A stretch of DNA of 64,000 bases from Dendrocalamus latiflorus (Eukaryota > Streptophyta > Magnoliopsida > Poales > Poaceae): contig CM029669.1 of NCBI GenBank assembly GCA_017311315.1, positions 4,997,055 to 5,061,054 of the forward strand. The letters are read 5' to 3'. The notes under the pieces are model-generated. The model did no database searches, had not been told where the DNA came from, and was given only the letters and a program-made list of their open reading frames with translations. The position numbers and the translations under genes were made by a program. Positions 55,384-64,000 of this stretch are shown piece by piece (position 1 is the stretch's first letter; every line of letters begins with the position of its first letter).

Positions 55384-58300
55384 TGAAGGACCGAAATGGC
55401 AACAGATGGAGTGAATGGTGCCTTCAAACCGCCCTAAGTACTCACACAATCTTCTTCTCCAATAGCTATAGAAGCTACAAAGAAAGAATATGGACGCTTA
55501 CTGGGAAACCAAAATCAGATCAACAAAAGAGCTGAAACAGGTTAGGTCGAAAAGGCTACAAAGCAACAAGTTTGAGTGCTCACTGGAGACGAAGAGAAGA
55601 ACACAAAACAGAAAAGAATTTACTGAAAAGCAAAGAATTGTCCAAAGACTGAAAATACCGGACTTGACTGAAGAAGCTTACTGAAAAGCAAAACTAAGAC
55701 TAACAACACTTCTCTAAAAAACAAAATGGATTTGAAACAGCAAGCTCTGATCTGGCCGAAAAAAGACTCAAAAGACCATATGCTGCAAAATGTCTTGACT
55801 GAAGACAGAACATAAAACAGAGAGGAAAAACAAGACAGTGAAATGAAGCAGTCTGAGAGCAGGTGACAAGAAGATGATAGAGAGCAGCCGACTGAAAATG
55901 GACTTAACAGTAACTACTTCACAGCCAAAACAAGAAGCAGAAGAGACAGTTTGGAGTTAGCGAGATTGAACAAAAATGCATGGCCAAACTGAGAAGAACA
56001 AACAAAGACTTCCTGAGCAAAAAACCTTGTTTAACAAAGACTTCACTAAAAGATCCAAAACAGACAGGAGACTACAAGGACTCAAATCAAAGCAGACCGG
56101 ATACTACAAACACCAAAGACTGCAAGCACCAAGGAAAAGCAAAAGCAAAGAAAACAAGCAAAACCGAAAGGGAAAAGCAGTCATGCGCCCTAAAGAAAAC
56201 CAAAATCTTTAGACTGAAAACTGACTAAAGCACTAAACACTGAAAAGGTGGGGAAAACAGAGAAAAGACCGAATGGTTGCAATGCTCCTCATATCAGTGA
56301 ATCAGAATTTCAATGTAAATAGCACACCCATCTTAGGAAGTGAACTTACAGATTGAAAGAATAGTTTGGCAGAAAAACTGACAGAGAAGAACCACTCAAC
56401 TGCAAAGACTGAACCTCTGAAGAATGAACAGGAAAGACAAAATTCAATCATATGGCCAAGTACAGTCCAGAGCTGAATTGCCGAACAGAGGAAGAGCCCA
56501 AAATCCAAATAGCTTAAGATTCTTAAAGCATCTGAACAAGAGACTTTTGATCACATCTGGGAAATGACCTTAGATCGAGAAAACACACAACTAAAACAAC
56601 TCTTTCGGCCGAGATATCAAGAGAACAAGAATGCTCTGCCTCCAGAAACAGTAAACCCTAGAAAGAGCAGAAACAGAGGAAATTTGAGTGAGCAAATTCT
56701 TGGAAGAAAAACTGCGATTGAAATCTTTTGCTCTCGGGAATAGGCTAGCCAAGAAGCCTTGAGGAGATACCCAGTTCTGAGCACAATGATTCTGAGGCTA
56801 CTCGAACAAAGATTCAACTCAAAATCAAAAGAAACAGAGAAGAGCATAGAGCGGCGAAGAACAAGAAACTGGGCAAGACACAAAGAACAGAGCAAGAAAC
56901 CATAGCATCTCAAACACATGATTTCACAAATGGATTCAAACAGATGAATGATTACATAGAAATCTTTTTACAGCCATCTCACACCCATTCTCACATTCTG
57001 AGAGAGCACACACAAAAAAGAAAACAAGAACCACTGCCGACCAACTCACTCAGAAAAAGAGGCAAAGCAATGCAGTCTCTGCCAACCACTCCTCAGATAG
57101 ATAATGGACAAAAACAAAAACTACACCCACTACTAGTGCACAACCCTCCTATTTATAGCTTCCGATTACCGGGTTTACAACTCACTTTACTCGCTAACTC
57201 AAACCGAATCCGCTTCCACTTTGTAGCCTTGCGCATTTTACCAAAATGCCACTCCTGCACCTTCCTGGAAGCTTTCTCTTTTCTTGCTGTCCAAGTCTTG
57301 CAACCACTTTGAATCCTCGCTGTCTTCGGCATCTCCCGACCGTTTCGACCTTAGCACCGCCTGTGCCTAGTTCGGCCATCCCATGCCTCACCATGACTTA
57401 GCCTCAAAGTCTTGCAACCATCACAGACAAGAAAACATTACATAGCACAGCTCGAAACAATATGAACAAAAATCTGTGTTAGGAAAAGCTTACTCGCAAA
57501 GCATCCCTACTGGTCGTAACCTACTTACTACAAATTGAATTCACACGGTATCACTACAACAAAACATCCGTGGGGAGACATCATATTTGTAGGTTAGAGA
57601 CGTTCTGTTTCGTCTCCCACAGACAACTGAGACGCTTTTATAAAGCGTCATAGAAACGTCTCTACGTGAACCATCTCAAAAATATAGAGACGCTCTCTAA
57701 GGCGTGCCTATATTATTTGAGACGTTCATTAGAGACATCTGCATTGTATCCCTATAAAGTTAGAGACGCTTTTATAAAAACGGCTACACCACGTCTCAAT
57801 TAATATAGGCACGTGCGTTGAGACGTTATGTGCCGTCTCAAGATGTCCTATGTAGTATGTATTTTTTATTTTGATTGGTATATATTTTCTTCTATACACA
57901 CAAATACGTATCCGTATGAGAATATAGTATTCCATATATTTATTATATATACATGTATATATAATAATTTTATAGGCAGCACCATAATATTGAGTACATA
58001 TTTTATAAAATATAAGGAATGGGCATAGCACAACAGATATACTGTTATAAGAAAAGCAAACCAACTACAACTGGAACCAAGCCACACCCCGGGCAAACCA
58101 TTGGACCCCGGGCAAACCATTGGCAATTGACAAATTCGTCACCATTGCACCCTCCAAACCCCAAAGTTTACATAAGAGAGGTTTACAAATAATTGTAGCA
58201 TCCATTTAAATCAACAGAGTTCACAACTAAATAAAAATCTAATATGCGATAAACACATGTCGGTAAAACATCCTCCAATTTGACACACATCTTTTTTTAA

Positions 58301-59212
58301 ACTGTTATAATAAATCATCAGGTCTATTTCTTCAATCAGAAAATTGTGCATGAGGTCTTCCACTCTGCATTTCTTTTCATAGTCCTCCATATCCTGCAAA
58401 CATAGCAATATATGTAATAGTTGATTCACTTGAAAGAGCAGCACATATGTCAGTAGTGAAAAAAATTCAACATTGTATATATGTATGATCGCGATACGAG
58501 ATCTTCCAACTGTTCAGCAATACTTCTTATTGCCAAGATCTAGTGTCCATCCATGTATGCATATGTACGGACATCAAAGTGTCAACAGGGTTGCCTAAAA
58601 AAACAACTGCTACTTCGTGAACGTAAAATGCAGAGCAGAGTAGTACCGCCCAGCGCTCCATGATGAATTCCTCTGTCGAAGACCAAGAAAGAAAAGAATC
58701 AACAAATTAATCGATCTAATCCATCAGTCCAAGAGCAATGGGCCGAGGCTGGGAGCTGTCGGGACGAGGCTTTTGTCGGGTTCGCCGAGTCGCCGGTCGC
58801 GCGAAATGGGCCACATCGAAGTGCAACGGGGCAACGGCTGTAAATATTCTTATATGGAGATAATATTCTTATATGGAGATAATAGATAAGACGTCTCAAA
58901 TGATAAATAAGACATCTAAAATTTCGTCTCTATACATGAGACGTACTCCAAAACGTCTCAGCAGCCGTTTTAATAGAATTTAATAGCGTGCAACCCTTTA
59001 GAGCGTCTCAAACTGCGTCTCTATTTCAATTGTGGTTCTAAAAAGAGAGACATGATTCAAAGCGTCTTAAACAAAACGTCTTAATATGTTCATTTTGTTG
59101 TAGTGTATGCAATGCTCATAGACTACGACTTGGAACAAATCAAACTCAAACTTTCCAGAACACGTGTCAATTACTAATCACACACATGGAGTCACCTACA
59201 CATGGTCTCTCA
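55384..59212 (-). repeat. Copia A 5' LTR, split by CACTA-4
   Basis: 3829 bp including the 1.55-kb CACTA insertion; 2272 bp without it and its duplicated TAT, against 2274 bp for the other LTR. Scattered substitutions separate the two. The TATA-like TATAAATAGGA lies at about 57147-57157 on the minus strand. Confidence 0.93.
57549..59108. mobile_element. CACTA-4: small non-autonomous CACTA element of another family, TSD TAT
   Basis: Element 57552-59105 (1554 bp) starts CACTACAACAAAAC and ends TTTTGTTGTAGTG, with TAT on both sides (57549-57551 and 59106-59108). The other copia A LTR has the empty site CACGGTAT/GAAATGC at about 41864, which proves the insertion. Subterminal regions at 57590-57845 and 58885-59090 carry repeated GAGACG and CGTCTC words, unlike the CAGACGGTT motif of CACTA-1 to -3, so it needs a different transposase. 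The interior is AT-rich with no supported gene; a 22-base unit (TATTCTTATATGGAGATAA) is duplicated at about 58848-58884. Confidence 0.95.
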
Positions 59213-59215
59213 GCT

Positions 59216-59547
59216 TGTTTGTTTTTGGCCCTGAGAATCACACAATTGGAAACAGTAGAAAACACAACACTATGTGGAAATTATCACAGTGGACACAAGG
59301 TTTTCTGGTGCGTACAGCTTGCACCTTTCCAAAGCTGTCTTCTCTTGTTATTCTCACAGCTTAGTTCATACAAAGGGGTGAGGACTCAACAATTACATCC
59401 TTCTAACTCTCCTTATTTCATGTCACTTACGCACAAACAGCAGACATGAGGTGCAAGCACTTGACTTCATAATAACAAAACCACTAACTACATGTACTGG
59501 CTATGAGACTCATCATGCAACAAGACCAAGTCTGGATTATTCCAGCA
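59216..59547 (-). repeat. Copia B LTR, first copy
   Basis: TGTTTGTTTTTGGCC...ATTCCAGCA on the plus strand, 332 bp. It is bounded on the right by the complement of the purine tract ATTAGGGGGCAAG. Its first two bases are shared with the copia A TSD, so copia A landed exactly at its edge. The second copy is 61257-61595. Confidence 0.8.
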
Positions 59548-59550
59548 CTT

Positions 59551-61092
59551 GCCCCCTAATCCAGACTTGGATTGGCGAGCTCCTTGACTCCATTAGGCTG
59601 TGCATCTCTCCAAACTTCACTCGTGCTAATGCTTTGGTTAGAATGTCCTCACATTGCTCCTCTGTACACACATGGTTGATTGAGATCAGCTTATTCTCAA
59701 CACATTCACGTATAAAATAAAAATTGGTGTCAATGTGTTTGCTTCTACCAAGGAATAGCTGATTTGTTGTCCACATAAAGTGTGGCCGGATCACCCCAAA
59801 CCAATCAAGTTGGTCAAGAGAATCCTGATCCAAACTCCCTGACACGCTGCTACAATAGCAGCCATGAATTTAGCTTCACAAGAGGAGAGGGCTACACTTT
59901 TTTACTTCTGTGATGCCCAAGTTACCAAGTTGTCATAAAAATAGAACGTTATACCTGTTGTGCTTCTTCTATCATCCACATCACTAGCAAGGTTGCTATC
60001 ACTTTACCCGGTCCGCTCGTCTTTGTCGCCCCCTCTTATGTACTTCAGGTCAAATCTCATAGTTCCACTGATGTACTTAACGATTTGTTTAACCACCTGA
60101 AAATGTGTCTTAGTTGGCTTCTCCATGTACCAACTTCAATTCTGATTGATTGTGTGAGGTCTGGACGAGTGCGAGTGAGTTACCTTAAGCTCCCAACTAT
60201 ACTTCTGTACAAAATAGCATATGTAGGAGATCCTTCATCTTTGCCCAATCATAGCCTTGACTCCATTGGAATTTTGCAAGGGATGTAGTTCTTCATGCCA
60301 TTCTGCTCCAAATTTTCATAGCAAATGAACTTTGTTTCAAGGTGATACAACCCTTCTACTGCTCCACCTTGATGCCAAGGTAATATATGAGAAGTCCCAA
60401 ATCACTTATTCCAAATTCTTTCAACATTTACACCTTGAACTCCATGATTTCTTGTGCCTTTGTGCTGGTGACTATCAAGTCATCCACATATACACCAACC
60501 AAAAGCAGTATCTCTCTTCCACCCTTCTTGTATGTAGCCTGATTTGATGAACCCCATGGTTTTCAAACACTTGTCAAGCCATGTATTCCATGTTCTCAGC
60601 CCCAGACAAAGCCCGTAGAGTGCTTAGAACAACCCGTACACCTTATGCTCTTGCTCCTTTTGTACATACCCCGGGTTGTGACACATAGACTTCCTCAAGG
60701 AGGTCTCCATTAAGGAATGTAGACTTGACATATAGGTGATGGACTTCCTATCTTCTTTGTGCTGCAAGTGCAAGTAACAACATTAGAGTTTCAGCTCTTA
60801 CAACAGGAGCAAATATCTCTTCAAAGTCAATGCCTTCTCTTTGCACATAGCCCTTTGCCACCAGCCTTGCTTTGTGCTTTACCACTCTCCCTTTTGAATC
60901 TTTCTTTAGTTTGTCAACCCATTTGATCCTAATTTGTTTGTTACCAACTGGTAGGTCCGTAAGTGCCTACGTTCCATTTTTGTTGATGGCTTCAAGTTTC
61001 GAGTTCATACCCTTTTGCCACTCTCCTTTGTGCAACTTTAGTGTACATTCAGTTGCATCATATATCTTCTGCAAGCTACTATACACCTTAGG
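59551..61092 (-). pseudogene. Copia B pol fragment: reverse transcriptase to RNase H, heavily broken
   Basis: Minus strand, from NSKLEAINKNGT near 60990 through KARLVAKGYVQREGIDF-like sequence near 60850, RT pieces (60750-60340, including a VDD-type region near 60480), and RNase H to 59550. The last open piece (59845-59537) reads FLGRSKHIDTNFYFIRECVENKLISINHVCTEEQCEDILTKALARVKF, the end of copia RNase H. Many stops and deletions occur. Integrase, protease and gag are absent; the upstream end joins an Ole e 1-like fragment at about 61092. Confidence 0.85.
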
Positions 61093-61256
61093 CCTGTTCA
61101 GTTTCATCAAGAACACTGAGGTGCATTCAGTCGATCTGTAGTGCATCTTGCTAGCGACCGGAATGAAGGTGCTCTCATCGTCGTTGTCATTGGACAGTGG
61201 CACGATCTTGGAGAGCTCCTGCCCTGGGTGCTAGCTGCTCGCCGTGTTGCGGAGCT
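61093..61256 (-). pseudogene. Ole e 1-like paralogue fragment fused to copia B sequence
   Basis: The minus strand matches exon 2 of the gene at 38059: CAGGGCAGGAGCTCTCC, PLSNDNDDESTFIPVASKMHYRSTECTSVFL (host gene PLSDDHVDGKTTFVAVAGKMHYPSVECTSAFL). It begins right beside the second copia B LTR, as the fragment at 39553-39700 does beside the first, and breaks at about 61093 into copia pol in the same frame. A 78-codon minus-strand frame (61203-60967) therefore starts in Ole e 1-like sequence and ends in copia RT sequence. A TAG-type break precedes it near 61232. Confidence 0.8.
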
Positions 61257-61595
61257 TGTTTGTTTTTGGCCATGAGAATCACATAATTGGAAACACTATG
61301 AGTACACAACACTATGTGGAAATTAACAGTGGACACAAGGTTTTCTGGTGTGTACAGTTTTGCATCTTTTTAGAGCTGTCTTCTATTATTATTCTCACAG
61401 CTTAATTCATACAAATGAGTGAGGACTAAACAACTAGATCCTACTAACTCTCCTAGTTTCATGTCACTTATGCACGAAACACAAACATGAGCTGGAAGCG
61501 CTCAGCTTCATAATAGCAAACCACTAACTACGTGTACTTGCTATTAGACTCGTCATGCAACAAGACCAAGTCTAGATGTCTAAATTATTCCATCA
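61257..61595 (-). repeat. Copia B LTR, second copy
   Basis: 339 bp, TGTTTGTTTTTGGCC...ATTCCATCA, similar to 59216-59547 and followed by the same purine tract complement (CTTGCCCCCTAAT). Confidence 0.8.
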
Positions 61596-61599
61596 CTTG

Positions 61600-61800
61600 C
61601 CCCCTAATCCAAACTTGGATTGGTCAGCTCCTTAACTCTAATTAGGCTGTGCATCTCTCCAAACTTCACTCGTGCTAATGCTTTGGTTAGAATGTCCACG
61701 CATTGCTCCTCATTACACACATGCTTGACTGAGATCAACTTCTTCACAACGCATTGACATAAAATCAAATTTGGTGCCAATGCGTTTGCTTCTGCCAAGG
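61600..61800 (-). pseudogene. Copia B RNase H C-terminal fragment
   Basis: The minus-strand piece 61798-61604 reads KKLISVKHVCNEEQCVDILTKALARVKFGEMHSL, the same RNase H end as at 59845-59537. It breaks off near 61800, where unrelated sequence and then a plus-strand copia fragment begin. Confidence 0.85.
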
Positions 61801-62100
61801 AATACCATATCTTGGGTTACCTTCTATGTTGAATATGTTGCAGATGCGCAGCAAGTTAGATCAGGTGAACCTGCAATCCTTGGAGGGTGGACAATCCATA
61901 CACAACGACTGGACAGTCCGCAGCATGGTGAGTTCGTCAAACAGCGTGCAGTGTGCGCCCACCTCACTGGTAGCTACACCGCGACACATTCTGGTGGTGT
62001 TTTGTCAACAAGCAAAGCCACAACGTGGGTGCTGGCCACTTATCGACCTCACCCACGACGGCCTCGGTGATGTCATCATGCTGTTCGACAGGTAGCAACT
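61801..62100. other. Unassigned spacer
   Basis: No clear homology to the rest of the window. Plus-strand frames of 89-99 codons lack a recognisable domain. It could be a degraded copia hinge region preceding the RT fragment. Confidence 0.35.
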
Positions 62101-62822
62101 CAAGCTTTGTTTGCTCTGATGATAGAAGCTTGCAAGAGATATATGATGCAATCGAAGAGGTGGATGCTGGCAACAAGCTCCATCTACTAGCTAGTGCAGA
62201 GCCCACAAAGTACACTGAAGAAGCACAACAAGGAGAGTGCTAAACGCAATGAACCCAAAACTTGAAGCCATCAAGAAAAGTGGTACATGGGCACTCACCG
62301 ACCTATCAGCTGGTAATAAACAAAACATGATCAACTTAGTTTACACACTAAAGAATGATTAAGAAGGGAGAGTGGTAACACACAAGGCAAAGCTGGTGGC
62401 AAAGGGCTATGTGCAAAGAGAAGGCATTGACTTCAAAGAGGTATTTGCTCCTGTTGCAAGACATGAAACTCTAAGATTGTTACTTGCACTGGTAGCACAA
62501 AGAAGTTGGGAAGTCCATTACCTATATGTCAAGTCTATAGAAGGGGCAAGAGCACAAGCTGTATGGGTTGTACAACGCGCTCCACGGGCTTTGTCAGGCA
62601 TTGAGAACATGGAATACATCGCTTGACAAGTGTTTCAAAACCATGGGGTTCATCAAATTAGGCCGTGTACAAGAAGGGTGGAGGAGAGACACTGCTTTTG
62701 GTTGGTGTATATGTGGATGACTTGATAGTCACCAGCACAAAGGCACAAGAAATCAAGGAGTTCAAGGTACAAATGATGAAAGAATTTGAAATGCGTGATT
62801 TGGGATGCGCTCTAACAGATTA
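62101..62822 (+). pseudogene. Copia B-type reverse transcriptase fragment, opposite orientation
   Basis: Plus strand: DDRSLQEIYDAIEEVDAGNKL, then MNPKLEAIKKSGTWALTDL, a stop after LKND near 62360, then THKAKLVAKGYVQREGIDFKEVFAPVARHETLRLLLALVAQ. A deletion and rearrangement near 62540-62600 follow, and finally, after frame changes, the catalytic GVYVDDLIVTST (about 62704-62740) and EFKVQMMKEFEMRDLG. RNase H is absent. Together with the minus-strand pieces to the left it forms a divergent arrangement. Confidence 0.85.
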
Positions 62823-63299
62823 TTAAGCTAAGCAAGAAAATTTAATAATTCAAACAATTGCCCATTAGAACCCTATAAAATACTACATCTCAAAATGTTA
62901 GAAATATAAGCTATAGGATTTATTCGATAAAGTACAAATGTATGCATTATATGTAGAACTCATGTCCTAACTCTCAAAATGCCAACATTCAACAAATAAA
63001 TATTTAATACTTCTGGTGACTCATACACTGATTCATAGGTCTAACTTGATTCGTGGAATCTCCTCAATAAGTATAAAAATACTAAAAAGAAATTATCAAA
63101 TTAAAAGGATCAAGCCATGCTATTCCATCATCAGCTATGCCTAGCCATTCTTACGTCTGAAGCGGAATATTTCTATGAGTATTCTTTTATCAAGGCCCAT
63201 CCCTTGACATCCATTCTGACATGTTTTCCCTATCATTCCCTGCTTCGCTCCAACCCTATTTGACTTCGCTGATACTCCACGCCCAATCAACCTTGTCTC
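62823..63299. other. No gene seen
   Basis: AT-rich sequence after the copia fragment. No recognisable domain, repeat or RNA gene. Confidence 0.4.
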
Positions 63300-64000
63300 A
63301 AGACACCCACTAACTCATAATAAAGCTAAATCGAGTTTATTTAGATTTATTTTGACCTTTTGAGTTATTTGTATTTATTTGGATTTAGTTGTTTAGTGCG
63401 TAATTAGAATTGGAGTCCTAAAGCATCAATGGATGAAGCGAGACTAAGATCCAAATGAAGATAAAGACTAGAAGCTCAAGACCATCGAATGAGAAAGCTT
63501 TGAGTGAGCTCAAGACCGAGGTAAACCATGCCAGGCGAGTTAATATTTTGATCATATTGAACCTACATTTTTTGCAAAATACTTCTATTTAAATTATCAA
63601 ATTGTATGCTGTTATTTCATATGCAAATGTATGTTTGTTTTAAGATCCTAGTTATATGCCCATTACTTGACTTGTGAGTATTACACCTCCTTTGGAACAT
63701 TTGAACATTGAACCTTGTCACCCTAGAAAAATTATAATGGTAAACTTTCAAAAATAAGTCTACAGTTATTCGCCATGCTTAGTACTGCTTAGATAATTAG
63801 GGGCACCAAAATGCCCCAAGCATCACTTTCAATCATGAGAAACTGATTTGGGAAGTCATGGGTGGAAATGACTGGTATATTTTGACATGATTATTCTATG
63901 CTCCCAAAAACCCCTGCTTGCTTAAATATCTGGGCAGATGGTACGGGGGCTGGTGTGTGGTGCAGTGTAAGCATGGTGTGTGGATTGTGGTAGAACCGCT
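63300..64000 (+). mobile_element. Gypsy LTR fragment running off the window
   Basis: The plus strand aligns with the reverse complement of the LTR at 45518-51219 (about 47450 back to 46850). Matches include TTGATCATATTGAACCTACATTT, ATATGCCCATTACTTGACTTG, GCCATGCTTAGTACTGCTTAG, and the last bases GTGTGG...GTAGAACCGCT against AGCGGTTCTACACAAACCACAC. The left edge is approximate; the fragment continues beyond 64000. Confidence 0.75.

Larger units (their letters stand above)
39696..59217 (-). mobile_element. Copia A: SIRE/Maximus-like Ty1/copia retrotransposon, TSD GCTTG, with nested insertions
   Basis: Element 39701-59212 between GCTTG duplications at 39696-39700 and 59213-59217. The LTRs are 39701-41974 and 55384-59212 (the latter enlarged by a 1.55-kb CACTA). 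Minus-strand order: primer site, gag with CCHC and coiled coil, protease, integrase, reverse transcriptase, RNase H, a long 3' non-coding tail. This gene order (integrase before RT) is Ty1/copia. The large LTRs, long gag tail and AAAAGGGGGAGAA tracts point to the SIRE/Maximus lineage. All frames are broken. Confidence 0.93.

Noticed and set aside
57729..58444. Tyr/Ile-rich minus-strand frames inside CACTA-4
   Set aside because: AT-rich interior with no conserved domain, overlapping frames on both strands, in a short non-autonomous element.
62025..62243. 72-codon frame as an independent small gene
   Set aside because: Its C-terminal part (SLQEIYDAIEEVDAGNKL) is copia polyprotein sequence and the frame ends at a stop inside that fragment.

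Overview
This window is nuclear DNA from a plant, most likely a grass (Poaceae). The evidence is nested CACTA (En/Spm) transposons with TNP2-type and Transposase_24/Ulp1-type genes, Tekay-like and other Ty3/gypsy elements, a SIRE/Maximus-like Ty1/copia element, a Tourist-type MITE, long GC-rich LTRs and a spliced plant gene with a TATA box. Only one intact host gene is visible: a two-exon secreted Pollen Ole e 1/extensin-like gene (38059-38804, minus). Nearly everything else is layered transposable elements. The species cannot be fixed from the sequence alone.

Layout. 1-6652: 3' portion of a CACTA element (CACTA-1, plus) with a broken TNP2 gene, an internal motif cluster and promoter, a broken Transposase_24/Ulp1-like gene, a microRNA-precursor-like hairpin, and the terminal repeat array ending in CTGTAGTAGTG. 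6835-13056: two pieces of one Ty3/gypsy family placed head to head, forming a palindrome with arms of about 2.45 kb (LTR, primer site, leader and part of gag in each arm). 13057-14961: non-autonomous CACTA-2 (TSD TTA). 15359-35750: CACTA-3 (minus, TSD ATA), about 8.1 kb without its insertions, with a nearly open TNP2 gene. It was entered by a complete 11.4-kb Tekay-like gypsy (16027-27410, TSD GTGAG) and a solo LTR (28332-29252, TSD CCTGG). 35751-39700: the only gene-bearing stretch, with a Tourist MITE (36140-36508, TSD TTA), the Ole e 1-like gene and a fragment of a paralogue.

39701-59212: a 19.5-kb copia element (copia A, minus, TSD GCTTG). Its pol was entered by a gypsy LTR (45518 to about 51219), which was itself entered by a solo copia LTR (48220-50454, TSD AGCCG). 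The right copia LTR carries a small CACTA element (57552-59105, TSD TAT). 59216-62822: broken pieces of a second copia family (copia B) mixed with a further Ole e 1-like fragment. The last 0.7 kb is the start of another gypsy LTR that runs off the window.

The target-site duplications and interrupted reading frames give an order of insertion. CACTA-3 predates the gypsy and solo LTR inside it. The Ole e 1 paralogue predates copia B, which predates copia A, which predates the gypsy LTR, which predates the solo copia LTR. CACTA-2 shares termini with CACTA-3 and looks like a derivative that depends on a transposase of the CACTA-3 type.
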